Below are positions 32,063-42,897 of a stretch of 64,000 bases of DNA, in pieces. The stretch is from Dryococelus australis. Taxonomy: Eukaryota > Arthropoda > Insecta > Phasmatodea > Phasmatidae. A program made the position numbers and the translations under genes. The first letter of the stretch is position 1. Each line of letters starts with the position of its first letter. The notes under the pieces are model-generated. The model had not been told where the DNA came from. It ran no database searches and saw only the letters and a program-made list of their open reading frames with translations. The DNA lies in assembly GCA_029891345.1 (NCBI GenBank), contig CM057009.1, forward strand, positions 290,294,966-290,358,965, written 5' to 3'.

Positions 32063-32949
32063 CCATGTGACTTAATGTAATTCTTAAACTCCAATAATTT
32101 ACTGCGAGTGTTAACGGCATTGGGTGGCCGAAACAACCCACATACATCCTTAGTGGTGTATACAGAAGCCCGACAACTCGTACTAGCCTAGGCCAAATTG
32201 AATTTATAGCTGCTTCAAGACTTGGAATTATTCGTAGAACAGGAATCACCACAGGAATGACGTCGGAACATCGAGGGGAGGCCCCGTGACCATCGGCCTT
32301 CACGAACCCCAAGATTCTCGTGCTCTGCACGGATGCCGAAACTCGGTAAAAACCATCCTACTTTCCAACAAAGTGAACTAACCTGTAAAACCTCCCCCCT
32401 GTTCTAAAAACTCCACCATGTCAAACGGCTTGTCCCAATTAGTGGGGCTTCATTGCTCACTCCCAGTCAAAATTACCTGTCAGTTTACCACAAATTGTAT
32501 TGCATTTTATTTCCTTTATATCCCTGTTCGAAATTTGTTCATTCCCATAACCATGGTCATCCATGTGTGTATGCTGCCTATTACCCTTTGGACAGCACAG
32601 TCTTGTAATTTTCGCTACAGGCTATTTTTTTCAACCTGCCTTTATTTACAGTGGCCAGAAGAAATATGGAGAAACTGCACTGCAACAAAAAAATTGGTCA
32701 ACTGCTTTTTGGTGCCAGAATTCGCCATTGTCCAGAGCATCAGTTGCCATTTTGGAACCGGCATTCCACACCATGATATCAGTTACCCTCCGCCATCTTT
32801 GGGAGCATTACTGGCGTACAGGGATACCCCAATAAATTCCCCCTCTCTGCACCGCACCGCATCATCCATCCTCTTCGCGTCGCATTCGCTGAGGTGTCTG
32901 ATGCACGCCGTTAGACCATGTGATCTGGTGAAAAGTAAACAATGGCTGA

Positions 32950-33260
32950 AGGGAAAGCAACTGGGACTTCATCGCTCCAACCACATCGCATTCACGATCC
33001 TGGTTGGGTCAATTGGAAGATGACTGGTGGAAGAAGTCGGGCTTATGCGAAAAGTGTCTCCGGCTAGTACTGAGCCCTGACCCATTCTCATTAAAATTTT
33101 TGCTGGGAAAAAATTACATGTGTGACAACCCAACTCTAATATGCCTGGAACAAGAGAAGACAGGAAACGACAGCAAGTACTGCCAGGATGAACCAGCTGT
33201 CCGCGGTGTACGACCAATGGGTTTTGTATGGCCTATACACATCAAGACGGAACCATTTTA
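32950..33260 (+). pseudogene. Copy B cysteine-rich module upstream of gag
   Basis: The frame 33,004-33,261 has GLCEKCLRLVLSPDPFSLKF, then LLGKNYMCDN. The same pattern occurs in minus-strand copy D (KLCLKCVLPMPPPDPSSLSF, then LQGKTCLCGD), so it is a real conserved module of this element family: CxxC, a Pro-Asp-Pro turn, F-L-x-GK and a further Cys. It probably binds zinc. Such a module ahead of gag is not a usual Ty3/gypsy feature. A 201-codon ORF at 32,418-33,023 overlaps in another frame; I see no motif in it and think it is non-coding leader sequence. Confidence 0.6.
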
Positions 33261-33559
33261 GGCGATAGGTGCAGCTTACCAGCTACGGGAGTGGACTTTG
33301 CCGCCAAGGAATGTGTTTACCGGACGACAGCCACCATATATGTCAACCATCCTGCTGCCACAACAATAACATTGGTATTCGGAGATGTCACAGGTGCGGA
33401 TGCAACAGATGCATTCAACCACAGCAGGACTGCCTATTGTTTTCCCGATGCAATAATCCGGACACTACATTGCCAGAAACCCGATAATCATTAATCAGCC
33501 GAACACTACACCTACGAGATTCCAATCACTGCCTGTATACGCTGGAGTGGTGGGATAAG

Positions 33560-33970
33560 ACCCGATGGTGTTTCTACATGATTATGAGAGCCGTTTACAC
33601 CACTATGGAGTCAACCAAGCAGATTGGCCCAACTGCTTTGGGAACATTTTTCCGGCGACGCCAGGTTATCGTGGAGAGGTGTAAACCGATACAGCCTACA
33701 TGGGAATAATTTAGTGAGATATTACTCTGCAGGTTCGCGAGTTCCTTACATCGCTTCGAGCCTGCATGAGTGTCATTCTCGAAGAACAGGGCGAGGAATT
33801 ACTTTACTACATCGCAACACACAAAATCAGTTTGGTCCGTGTCTACCACCCTAGTCTGTACCTGCGGTAGACCTTGGAATTCGTCGCCAGCATAACGCAA
33901 CAGGAGTATAGAGTGGTCCTCATTCTAGTTATTCATGCGACAGAAAAGGACTTCATTCAAAATTGTGCCA
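33560..33970 (+). pseudogene. Copy B gag core, frame-broken
   Basis: The frame after about 33,740 reads VILEEQGEELLYYIATHKIS and then LVRVYHPSLYLR, matching VILEDQGEESLYNLATHKVS and PIRAYHLEMSIR in copy D gag. The upstream part (GDARLSWRG, in another frame near 33,655) matches the GDARTWW motif of fragment G. Gag would form the virus-like particle. Stops at about 33,855 and elsewhere break it. Confidence 0.7.
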
Positions 33971-34154
33971 CAGTTTGATGCCATAATCGCTGCTAAAGGG
34001 CTCCACGACCATGTTCCAGCCCAGCCGTGTCGCGATACGGGCACCTCCAAAGAAGAGGTGAAGACAGAAGAGGCGACCACGGCAACACAGAAGATCATGC
34101 CAAGACAAGAAACAAACCACCCAACTTATGTTCAATGTAATACTGCAAGTAGGA

Positions 34155-34290
34155 ATCTAGATGCAACCCGCACGAGTTATGTTCCACATAACTCACCGGA
34201 GTACAACAACCACAGATCACAATTCTAGATGCAACCCGCACGAGTTATGTTCCACATAACTCGCCGGAGTACAACAACCACAGATCACAA
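34155..34290 (+). repeat. 68-bp tandem duplication in copy B gag
   Basis: Two copies, 34,155-34,222 and 34,223-34,290, differ at about two bases (ACTCACCGG versus ACTCGCCGG, plus the left edge). A length of 68 shifts the reading frame, so it arose after the element stopped coding, or broke it. Confidence 0.9.
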
Positions 34291-34304
34291 TGGGAGAATA
34301 ACGA

Positions 34305-34365
34305 ATCCGCGAGGCCATGCAGATGGTGTGGAGACCCGCATTGGGACAATCGATTCCCGACATGA
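34305..34365 (+). pseudogene. Copy B gag zinc knuckle
   Basis: RPCRWCGDPHWDNRFP matches QCQWCNRLHWKNECP of copy D. The form is C-x2-C-x3-H-x4-C, but the last Cys is Phe here. A zinc knuckle binds the packaged RNA. Confidence 0.7.
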
Positions 34366-34479
34366 GCCGACTATCCAGCTCAATAGCAAAGCAGACCTCA
34401 TTCGGGAAACTAAGAGGCGGAGCCAAGCGACCTGATGCCTCTTGCCCCAAGGTATGTTCGAATGTTCGCAATCGGTTTA

Positions 34480-34800
34480 CACAACCGATAGTGCTGACCA
34501 AAACCATAGGATTTTACAACAACTTCACCAGTATAGATGTTATTGTCAACACCCACCATTGCCGAGCCTTATCTAGATGGCGGAATCGCACAACTTTGTA
34601 TGCGCAGACATCGTAAATAAAAAGTATGCAACTGCAAACAAGAGGTCCAACTTGCTACACGTCCGCAAAACAGTCCGCATCACCAGAGAAATCATAGTCA
34701 CCATTGAGATCCGGGACATTGCATACATGACTAACGCCTTAATGTCATGTGATTTACAGGACAAAGTTATCCTAAGAGTGCCCTGACTCTCTGAACAAAA
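34480..34800 (+). pseudogene. Copy B aspartic protease
   Basis: The catalytic region reads Leu-Ile-stop-Met-Ala-Glu-Ser-His-Asn-Phe (stop TAG at 34,574-34,576), where copies D and F have LIDTA[A/V]SHNF. The third position is Ala here as well. Downstream, VILRVP corresponds to VILGIPW. The active site is destroyed. Confidence 0.7.
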
Positions 34801-34828
34801 TGCTGTCGTCGAACATGCGGTCCGGCGT

Positions 34829-35700
34829 GTGCATTTCGGAGTTAAAGAGCAATGGACAGTTTACAATAATGACCCACGAACAACTAGGCAACCTTCGCCC
34901 ATCTTGCTGGACGAACTGGACCATTATGTACCCACAGAATATTGGGAGATAGTACAAAGAATACTCAATGAGGGAAGGGAAGTGTTCACTGTGGCCGACC
35001 CACTACACCAGACGACCATAGCCGAACACCACATTACGCTAACGATGGATAAGCCTGTGTTCAATGCACCAAGGTAGCATTACCCCAACAGAGGAGGATC
35101 ATCAGTGAGTAGATCGACGAAATGCTACGAGAGGGTGTGATTGAGCAATCGGATAGCCATTACAATACTGCCATTACATTAGCCCCGAAGGACGGCTCAT
35201 GGCGTTCTGCGCCGGCTTCTGATGCATTAACCTCATGACCGAGAGTGCTCCGGCACATTCATAAATGCGAAAGTTGTCCAAATAGCCTCGGACGGGCTCG
35301 AATAATGACGACAATCAATTTGAAGAGTGGATATTGGCAAATACTGGTCCAAATATCTGACGATCACAAGACCGCATTCACAGCACCTAAAGGCAGATGC
35401 TTCCACTTCTATGCTATGACTTTTGGCTTAAAAAGTGCCCCTTCCACCTTCCAGGCCATGATATGTGTCCTGGATAGCTACACCGGTGACTTCGTATTGG
35501 CATATTTAGACAATGTCATTATCTGGTCTGAGTCATGGGACAACCATGTGGGCCATTTGTCGCTAATGTTAGAACATCTTGCCATCAACAAATTCACATG
35601 TTCCAACAAGAAATGCCACCTGGGGAAGACGAGAATACAATTCCTTGGTCACATTGTCTACGAGGATGGAAGCAGCCCGACAACAGAACAACTTCAGCTT
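34829..35700 (+). pseudogene. Copy B reverse transcriptase
   Basis: Linker and fingers (DELDHYVPTEY, EMLREGVIEQSDSHYNTAIT) are broken by frame changes near 35,080-35,245. The palm region (35,245 onward) is open: TTINLKSGYWQI, MTFGLKSAPSTFQAM, LAYLDNVIIWSESW, then KKCHLGKT and FLGHIVYEDG. The first catalytic Asp (usually LDL) is Asn at 35,317-35,319 and the second Asp of Y-L-D-D is Asn at 35,512-35,514. Copy F shares the second change but not the first. Confidence 0.88.
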
Positions 35701-36493
35701 ATCGAAGAATATGCTAACCCCAACAACACGGAGACAACTTCGAAAGTTTTTCGAACTGGCATATTGGATGCGGAAATACATTCCAGAGTTCGCCATCGTC
35801 ACCACTCCACTAACAGAGTTGATTTCACCGAACATTCGCTTCCAGTGGACAACAAGAAAACAAGAAAGTTTCAAAGAATTGAAGCGCCACTTTCAGAAAT
35901 GTACAGCACTCGCCTGTTACAACCCAGCGAAAAATGTGTACGTACAAAGAAATGCGAGCTAGAAAGGCTTAGAAGCCATGTCAGTCCAGCTGACAGGCGA
36001 GGGAGCATGCGAGATCATTGACTTCAGGAGTGCGAAGTTTGGAACAGTCCAACAAAGGTATGACAAAAATAAGCATGAGTGCCTTGCGGTCATTTGGGTG
36101 CTGAAAATGTACCACCTACTGGAGTATAGGATTTTCACATTTCGATTGGACAACCGCTGTTTACTGTTGTTCCACAACATCCGGGAAAGCCACAGTAAAC
36201 GCACCCAATGGGCCATGTTCTTGCAAGGATTCGATTTCGACATGCAACACGTGGAAGGTGAGGACATTCAGCTCGCTGAACACCTGTCCCATTCACATGG
36301 AGCAACAGTCGTGCGAGACGAGGAAGAGTGGGAAAACATACTCCCCCTGCCCACCATACACGAAGCCAGCACCATTCCACCTATTCGCTGTAGGAACATC
36401 ACCGCTGTTCCAACTGCCCGCACACTCGAAGCACTTCGAGACAACATGATAAACGAACAAAACAAGTGCCCTACTTCCCATGAGTGGAAATGA
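35579..36493 (+). pseudogene. Copy B RNase H and tether
   Basis: The frame 35,579-35,962 gives LRKFFELAYWMRKYIPEFAI and the N-terminal RNase H border (YNPAKNVYVQRNAS, Asp of TDAS replaced). The frame 35,978-36,493 continues with GACEIIDFRSAKFGTVQQRY, KHECLAVIWVLKMYHLLEY and FRLDNRCLLL, then FDMQHVEGEDIQLAEHLS, the usual tether to integrase. One frameshift lies near 35,965. Confidence 0.85.
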
Positions 36494-36584
36494 AAATGCA
36501 CCGAATGGGAACTGGAAAAGTGGCATGTAGTTGATGACTGCCTCGAATTATGCTCCAATGTAAATAGTGACGTGTGGTGGGCTT

Positions 36585-37405
36585 ATGTACTGCCCCCTGC
36601 ACGCGATGTCGTACTACGCTACACACACGAAAATTAACTTGCAGGACACCTAGATGCGAATCAGACTAAGCAAAATATTACAAAGTTTTTCCACTGGCAG
36701 GGCGATGCCATACACACACGTGCATTCGTGCAGGAGTGTCAGAAATGTATCCACTACAAAAGTAGACATCAAAACGGCCTGCGACAACAGCGTGCCAGTG
36801 ATCCGAAAGAACCTTTCGAAACAATCGCAATAGACCTGATGGGATCCTATCCCAGAACCACCAGTGGTAAGAGATTCATTCTTGCTGTTACAGACCTGTT
36901 TTCATGTTGGGTAGAGGCCTACCCCCTTTTTATGTGCATGTGTGTGAGCATATGGTAAAACACTACACAATGAATTTTTCACCCTATGGGGTTTTCCGGA
37001 TATTCTGCTGAGTGATAATGGGACGCAGTTCACAGGATGCATCTGGAGAGACCTGTGTAAAATGTGGGGCGTAACTTACCACACTACTGCGATCTACAAT
37101 CCCATGTCAATCCTACCAAGAGAAGGAACCAGGACATGAAAATCCAGCTGCTCCTACAAGTGGGCGAAAACCACATGTCTTGGGTTGAGCATTTACCTGT
37201 GGCTTTGTTTACACTCCGTCGCAGGGTGAATGAAGCAATCGGCAAAACACCAGCCCAGCTGCTGCAGGGACATGACCTTCCCTTCCTGGGAGAGTTCAAC
37301 AGCCGGATGAGGAGCATGCCACTGATTCCGCTGGAGGGGAAAGCAGGTAGGAAGCAAGAGAGAGGAGAAAATGTGAATCACAGGAACAACAGAGATGCTA
37401 CCTGA
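36585..37405 (+). pseudogene. Copy B integrase
   Basis: The zinc domain has HEN-stop-LAGH and CQKCIHYK. The core has IDLMGSYPRT with the first catalytic Asp at 36,833-36,835, LLSDNGTQFTG in a broken frame with the second, and NPTKRRNQDMK where the catalytic Glu is Lys (37,118-37,120). The end, ALFTLRRRVNEAIGKTPAQ, matches copy A. A CATGTGTGTG stretch near 36,935 may be a small insertion that broke the frame. I see no SH3-like C-terminal domain before the next ORF. Confidence 0.88.
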
Positions 37406-37407
37406 CC

Positions 37408-37947
37408 ATGTGGGTGTCAACCTCCATGGACCAACCCTCCCCTCCCAACAGCAACCAGGTAATCAAGTCTATGCTCGAGTACACCGGATGCCACGAGGCT
37501 TACACCCCTGAATCTTCACGAGCTCAAGCTGACATTATGCTCGTGCCTTACAGCTGTCGAGACCATGTGATCATTGAGATGCTGGAGGACTCTGAAGCGG
37601 AGGACAGCAAGGCAGGGGATCCACCTGAGGACGACCAGGATCGCCAGATGATGGATTCTCCTGATAGTGTCGCGACGCCAGTAGGACACTGCCATCCCAA
37701 AACATCAGAGAGCAGCAGCGACGAGTACGGGGATGGAGGAACTCTCCTCACCACCCCACCGCTCAACACATGTTCACTGAGCCCGCCATGCCGCATGTGT
37801 ATTGTGCGACCATGCCCCTGCGACTGCCACAACTCGCAAGACACCTCTGCCCGCTTCAAGACAGCATCCACACCTACCTCTAGCACCACAAAAACAATAC
37901 GGCTGCAACAACCTGCGACCAATAGGATTTTAGTCTGTTGCTGGTAG
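37408..37947 (+). CDS. Copy B acidic third ORF (179 codons) after integrase
   Basis: An uninterrupted frame directly after integrase, ending 17 bases before the polypurine tract. It is Pro/Ser-rich with acidic clusters (EMLEDSEAEDSKAGDPPEDD, ESSSDEYGDGG), then a Cys-rich stretch (CRMCIVRPCPCDCHN) and a Thr/Ser-rich end. The SSSDE region recurs twice in copy E's tail (50,271 and 50,901), so the segment is conserved in the family. It has no signal peptide or membrane anchor, so it is not an env gene by any feature I can see. It could be the C-terminal end of pol rather than an independent ORF. Confidence 0.6.
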   Translation: MWVSTSMDQPSPPNSNQVIKSMLEYTGCHEAYTPESSRAQADIMLVPYSCRDHVIIEMLEDSEAEDSKAGDPPEDDQDRQMMDSPDSVATPVGHCHPKTSESSSDEYGDGGTLLTTPPLNTCSLSPPCRMCIVRPCPCDCHNSQDTSARFKTASTPTSSTTKTIRLQQPATNRILVCCW

Positions 37948-37963
37948 AGGAGAAAACGGCCTA

Positions 37964-37977
37964 TGAAGAGGGGGGCG
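37964..37977 (+). promoter_or_regulatory. Polypurine tract of copy B
   Basis: GAAGAGGGGGGCG lies immediately before the LTR start TTTGACATG. The same arrangement (GAAGGAGAGGGCG then TTTGACATG) occurs at 51,140-51,160. A polypurine tract primes plus-strand DNA synthesis. Confidence 0.75.
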
Positions 37978-37979
37978 TT

Positions 37980-38400
37980 TGACATGAACTGTCAGCATCA
38001 GCCTATTTTTCCCTGCCGCAAGCATCTCCGCCACAGTTATTTACAACCACGAACGATGTAAGTGTGTCATCCTGTGTTCCGTGTATTAGTGTAAATGCCC
38101 CAGTGCAAAGAAATCAGGGTAAATATGTTTATTATTAATTTTAAATTGCCTTTTTAATATTGTTTCCAAACTGATATTGTGTGTTCGCCATGTGCACACA
38201 ACAGTGACCACGTGTCACATTTTGTTTTGTTTCATTTTGTGTGTTCTTGTAATATTATGTCGCTATGTGAAAATTTTTGCAAAGGTGAGTGCTGTGCAAA
38301 TGAGCGGTGTACGGAATATTATCATGCAAATATTAAGGGTAAATATTATTCTTGTTAAAAATATTGTGGTGTGTAAGTGTTATGTGTGTTACTTTTAAAA
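37980..38400 (+). repeat. 3' LTR of copy B (right end uncertain)
   Basis: It begins TGACATGAACTG after the polypurine tract. The part 38,018-38,165 matches the 5' LTR piece. Beyond 38,165 there is no match to the left side, so the end is uncertain; GT-rich sequence continues to about 38,400. Confidence 0.6.
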
Positions 38401-38964
38401 GTGTAATTGATTGTTTTCTAAATCCACTAAAGTACTCACTATCACTAGAGAACATTGAAGAGTATTCTTTAAGTAATCTTGAGAGCAGTTTGTGCATTTT
38501 TGTACTTGTTTACTTTCTCAGTGTTTGATAATGTTTCAGAGGATACCACAGATTGCATGATACCAGTGTCATAGGAACATAATAAACCAAAGACTGGCCA
38601 ACAGAGACAAGTTGTGGAGGCCACAGGTCAACCTGCACGGCCACAGACTGCTGTCAGCAGACTTTGTAAACATGTATCCGAATATCAATATACTTTTAAA
38701 GTCATTTTATTACCTAAATATAAATTGCAATGTACTTGTATAAATGAACAAATATAGTACACATGAATGCGGGACGAGATCCCGACAAACAGGGACACAC
38801 ACACACCATGTAAAATCTAACATGATTTGGTTAGGAAAGGACAGAACTGCACTGCAATTATGAATGTGCGTATTCCATTTAAACTTTATTTTTATTTTTC
38901 TTTTAAGTATTTTTATACATAATTTAAAGTGTAATGCAATTATTTTTATCATCAAGTGCCGTCT
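38401..38964. other. Intergenic stretch, nothing recognised
   Basis: Short ORFs on both strands without known motifs. It may include the remainder of the copy B LTR. Confidence 0.4.
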
Positions 38965-39400
38965 TTATTTCACTCATCTTAACTTAAATTAGTAATGTAC
39001 TTGCCAGTATCCACTGCGGAGGCCTATTGTTGTTTGAAACTTAGCTCAGCCCAAGCTGTTGAGAGCATCTTTGACATGGATGTATGGTGGAGGTGCATTT
39101 TGAGTAACTTGATATAATTTTCTGAAGTCAACACAGAAACACCAAGACCCATCTTTCTTGGGTGCTAGGGTTATGACAGAATTATACTCATTGTGGGAGG
39201 TTTCAGTGACACTACCTTGGTGTATTTGGGATATCTGTTACTTTATTATTTGGCGTTAATGTGATTGATATCTGCAGGGTCCGTCAAATACCATGACATG
39301 CTGTGCCTTCAGAGGTGCTTGTGGTGTGGACGTGTCCTGCCTGAGAGCAGTTGGGGAACAGGAACTGATGATGTGCCCGGCGCTACGTTCGGTGTAGAGA
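38965..39400 (-). pseudogene. Gypsy copy C, RT N-terminal fragment
   Basis: Reading the minus strand, the linker (AQHVMVFDGP) is followed by RQIIK, the fingers (TETSHNEYNSVITLAPKKDG, SWCFCVDFRKLYQVTQ) and the start of the palm (KDALNSLG, then GLRSGYWQV). The first catalytic Asp, expected before L-x-SGYWQ, is Gly. Stops interrupt at two places. The fragment ends at about 38,970 in the middle of the palm. It could be the continuation of minus-strand copy D, separated by the 1.5 kb at 39.4-40.9 kb, or an independent fragment; it carries its own linker. Confidence 0.78.
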
Positions 39401-40898
39401 ACAATTGTTGATGGGGGTCGTGCGGCCGATGGCCTACTGCAACTCTGGATACGCTGTCAGTATGAAGGAGAGCTGTGTGAATTTGTCTGTTATATTACAT
39501 AAAGTTAAAATATTGCCTGTGGGATAAGTTGTCGACCACTTCGCAAGCCTACATTACCACTGAAGTTATCCTGTTTATGGGAGGCAGGTTTCGTAAATGC
39601 AAAATACACTGAAATATACACTTATAAATTTGAAGGCTGCCATAAGCACGCAGTACCCGATGAACTCAGGAGATTTAAATGCAATAAAACACACCTAATT
39701 ATGGTATGACTGTTTTATTACCATAAAGGTACAACCGAGGGTTACTGCACTTGTTTATGCATACCTTAGTTAACCGGACTCGGCACTGTGGATCTGCTGG
39801 TGGTCGCTACTGCTGGAAAATAAGGCATGGGCTTAGATTGTAATTATGTGAAATGCATTACATGGGTGAAGTCCTGTTATGTTACGTCAGGATGCAGGGA
39901 GACCTTCCCTCGGCTAAATAGAAGTACTATAAAGGTTCCTAGATTCTGTTAACTATGGATATGAAGAAAAACGAGGCCTTTATTGAATTGACGAGGGGGG
40001 TATGCGGAGCTTACCATCTGCCCTGCCAGTGGTCTCAATTGCTGAAGTTTGACTAACGACATGGTGTCGGTTTCTCCACACATCCGGCGAATCCGGCACC
40101 AAAATTAAAACATGTAAAAACTGAACTTAATGAATAACATGATAAGTGAAATTAATGTTGTACATTTTTAAGATTGCTATACTAAATTCATTGGTGACAT
40201 ACTCGTGAATGCCGGAGCCCCAGGTATGGCTAAGAATGTGATGTCACGAGATTGTCACCGCACTGGAAGGGTGATATTAAATGAAGTGATGCTTCAGGTG
40301 GCTGATTCTCGATAGATGATTACATAAACACTCTTTTAACTAATATTTTAGAATCGGTGTCTGTCATTATGGAATTAATTTCAGGAATGTGTATGGTTGT
40401 GACGACACAACGGATTTTGTAACTAAGGGTGGAGCTACACCATGTTTTATATGGAATGTTTTTGACTCTCTATGCTGAAGCGGGCAGTTTCCCTACTGAA
40501 TTATGGCGCAAACACAGTTAATTATGCTTTAAAATGCTACTATTGAATAATGCTGCTAGGGAACCGCTCGCACTTCACACCTCCTGTGGGAATTTGATTC
40601 CCCATTTTTTGAAACCCCTCGGAGCCACGTCGCACTCCATATTCGGCCATGGTGCACGTCGACATCGTGCACATAGGAAAATCGTGGGAATAAGCGGCGC
40701 TGCTTACCCCAGTGTTCCCTCCAATGGCTGTTGCATCTAACGGTTCTGGCTTCATTGGCACACTCATTTAGGCCACACATCCATTCATCACAAGAGTTAC
40801 CTATTTTGGTGAATGTTAAATATTATGACCCGTGGCCACGAGTTACAGGGCGGCAAGAAACATGTAAGGCCATTCTTGTCGACCTGTACTGATTGAGA
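39401..40898. other. Sequence between gypsy fragments C and D
   Basis: No protein-like frame. ORFs at 40,534-40,780 on both strands overlap each other and have no motif. If C and D were one element, this would be an insertion of about 1.5 kb between protease and RT. Confidence 0.4.
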
Positions 40899-41567
40899 CT
40901 AAGACATAATGTCGATCGGTCGAATGTTGCTGTGCGGTTGATGCATCTGTGATGGAATAAATGGGCACAAGGGATAACAGGATGCCAGGAACACATCAAT
41001 TCGTTTGTCTGTGGTTAATATAATAGCATGAACAACCACAGTGGTGCAGCGTAGTGGATCGGCGGCGCTGAAAATGTTGCGGTGCTCATCCAGGATATGT
41101 TGCATGGCATCGCGGAATTTTTCTAACACGTCGTGGTCCAGCTCATCTAGTAGTACTTGCGAAGGTTGTTCGGCCGATCGTGGGTCTAACTTATGGACGG
41201 TGCAGCATTCATGATTTCCATAATGGATGCGACGTGCAGCTGTTTCTACAACTGTATTTTGCTCAGTGAGCCACGGGATACCAAGGATGACGTCCGTCCG
41301 GATGTCTTCTGATATGTTGGTGGTAGTATGCGTGTCTATGACTATGATGCTGACCATTATGTCTACCTCACGTGCGACCTTGCCGGTGTGATGACGGGTC
41401 ACTAAGTTTACTGTTTCTTGTGTCGCTCTTACTTCACAGGGGTTGATGAAAGTAGTACGTATGAAGTTGTGAGATGCAGCGGTGTCGATGAGGGCTCTGC
41501 ACTGATGTTGGTTGATGACGATAGAAATGCTGATGAAGTTGCAATGAGGGCCAATGTTCTGTGACAA
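40899..41567 (-). CDS. Gypsy copy D aspartic protease with linker
   Basis: An open frame of 222 codons on the minus strand. The catalytic motif is RALIDTAASHNF (Asp at 41,486-41,484), with Ala replacing the Gly of the usual D[S/T]GA. The flap and C-terminal hydrophobic region follow (DVILGIPWLTEQNTVVE), then the linker to RT (LLDELDHDVLEKFRDAMQHI, FSAADPLRCTTVV). The RT that should come next is absent; the frame ends in unrelated sequence. The length fits protease plus linker. It is the best preserved protease in the window. Confidence 0.85.
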   Translation of the reverse strand: MSQNIGPHCNFISISIVINQHQCRALIDTAASHNFIRTTFINPCEVRATQETVNLVTRHHTGKVAREVDIMVSIIVIDTHTTTNISEDIRTDVILGIPWLTEQNTVVETAARRIHYGNHECCTVHKLDPRSAEQPSQVLLDELDHDVLEKFRDAMQHILDEHRNIFSAADPLRCTTVVVHAIILTTDKRIDVFLASCYPLCPFIPSQMHQPHSNIRPIDIMS

Positions 41568-41758
41568 TAATGTTTGTTGTGGCGTAGGTCTGATAAATGC
41601 ACTTGCCCTGGAGCAGGTGGCGGTAGGCCGCTGTGCCCTGATGTGCCATTTCCTGGGGGAAACATTCTCATCTTGCTGGCACTCGATATTCCAGAACTAT
41701 TTGGACATTCATTCTTCCAGTGCAGTCTGTTGCACCACTGACACTGTGTGGGCGGCAC
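41429..41758 (-). pseudogene. Gypsy copy D gag zinc knuckle
   Basis: The first residues, TQCQWCNRLHWKNECP, form a C-x2-C-x3-H-x4-C zinc knuckle (codons near 41,743-41,705). It lies between the gag core (upstream on this strand) and protease, the normal place. The remaining frame overlaps protease in another register and is probably not coding. Confidence 0.75.
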
Positions 41759-41861
41759 GTTCGCACTGCTGGCAGTACATGGTTGTGTGTTACGTGATGT
41801 TGATGGACTGTTGACACAAGTGTTTCTGGAGGTTATGTTCTCCCGGCCCTGGCAGGCATTG

Positions 41862-42512
41862 TCAAACTAGCACTTTTCTTATGTGGCTGTCCAGGTTCGG
41901 GACCCAGATGCGTGGTTTCTTGGACATTTTGCACAAATGCTTGATGGTTGCGTCTAGGAGTAGAACTGTCGGAATGAAGCCAGCCTCTGTTGTGTGAATG
42001 GCAGGTGCTAAGGCCGTGCGGTATTTGGGGTACGCAGTGATGGCGACGACCTCGAAAATTTCTCGAATCGACATCTCTAGGTGGTATGCACGAATTGGAC
42101 TCACTTTGTGTGTGGCAAGGTTGTATAGTGATTCTTCACCCTGATCTTCAAGAATCACTCGACTGTGGGTGCGCAGTGATGAGAACATGCCGGCAATACA
42201 GCACATGAAAGCAGTGTAAAAATTGTTCCATGACATGCTGCAGCGCACAATACCATGCCACCATGATTGGTCATTTCCTCCCAATCTCTCACCAATGCTG
42301 TATGGCCAGTTGTCCTCTTGTAGTTGGTAGCATCGGATGTGGTTGGCAGAGTCTTGCACGAAAGTCACTGGGTCTTTGCTCGCAAATCTGGAGTAAGTCG
42401 GCAGCGAATGGAAACTAGCTGGTGTTGTCGTTGTGGCATTTTTGTGATCCCCACGTGATGTGAGAAAAACGACAATACTGTCACAGGTCACGTCATTTGC
42501 AGATTGTAGCAC
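41862..42512 (-). CDS. Gypsy copy D gag core
   Basis: An open frame of 216 codons. It has FASKDPVTFVQDSANHIRCY, SIGERLGGNDQSWWHGI and VILEDQGEESLYNLATHKVS, which correspond to copies B, F and G (GDARTWW in G). This is the retrotransposon gag capsid region. The N-terminus includes SHNATTTTPASFHSLPTYS-like linker sequence. It is one of the few long intact gag frames here. Confidence 0.8.
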   Translation of the reverse strand: MLQSANDVTCDSIVVFLTSRGDHKNATTTTPASFHSLPTYSRFASKDPVTFVQDSANHIRCYQLQEDNWPYSIGERLGGNDQSWWHGIVRCSMSWNNFYTAFMCCIAGMFSSLRTHSRVILEDQGEESLYNLATHKVSPIRAYHLEMSIREIFEVVAITAYPKYRTALAPAIHTTEAGFIPTVLLLDATIKHLCKMSKKPRIWVPNLDSHIRKVLV

Positions 42513-42897
42513 AGGTGTAGATTACGTGGGGTTTGTTGCCAATGTCCTGGCCCCCTATAAATTGTGTTGTACACACATGCGGCAATGTGAATTGTGGCAT
42601 GTATTGACAACAGGAGGTAGCCTGTGGCGGTGTCGCTTCCTCTTGGCACATGTGTTGCTGTGTAATGTGTAATCACAGGACAGGTCCTTCAGATTGTTGA
42701 TGTGCTTGTTGTTGTGCAGCAGTATTCAGTGTTTGCCTTTCACATGGGGCACAGTTGATAAGAAAGTTGTCATGAAGTGTGGTTCATTCATTTCGCGTTA
42801 CACGTTGATAATGATAAACTAATAGGCAGCGAGCACACGCAAGTGATGCAGCTCCTATTCCTCCACACCCACCGTGATTTGTGAATTTCCATAAGTT

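Larger units (their letters stand above)
31925..38165 (+). mobile_element. Ty3/gypsy retrotransposon copy B, nearly full length, degraded
   Basis: LTR-like matches flank a complete gag-pol order: 5' LTR piece (31,925-32,062), zinc module, gag, zinc knuckle, protease, RT, RNase H, integrase, an extra acidic ORF, polypurine tract and 3' LTR (from 37,980). The two LTR pieces share AT[A/C]TCCGCCACAGTT, then AATCAGGGTA[G/A]ATATGTT and TATTATT, with many differences, so the insertion is old. Frameshifts and stops interrupt gag and pol. Confidence 0.88.

Noticed and set aside
32418-33023. 201-codon plus-strand ORF upstream of copy B gag
   Set aside because: No motif, and it overlaps the conserved cysteine-rich module in another frame. 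It is probably leader sequence of the element.
37408-37947. Envelope gene for copy B
   Set aside because: The frame after integrase has no signal peptide, furin-like site or membrane segment, so calling it env is not supported.
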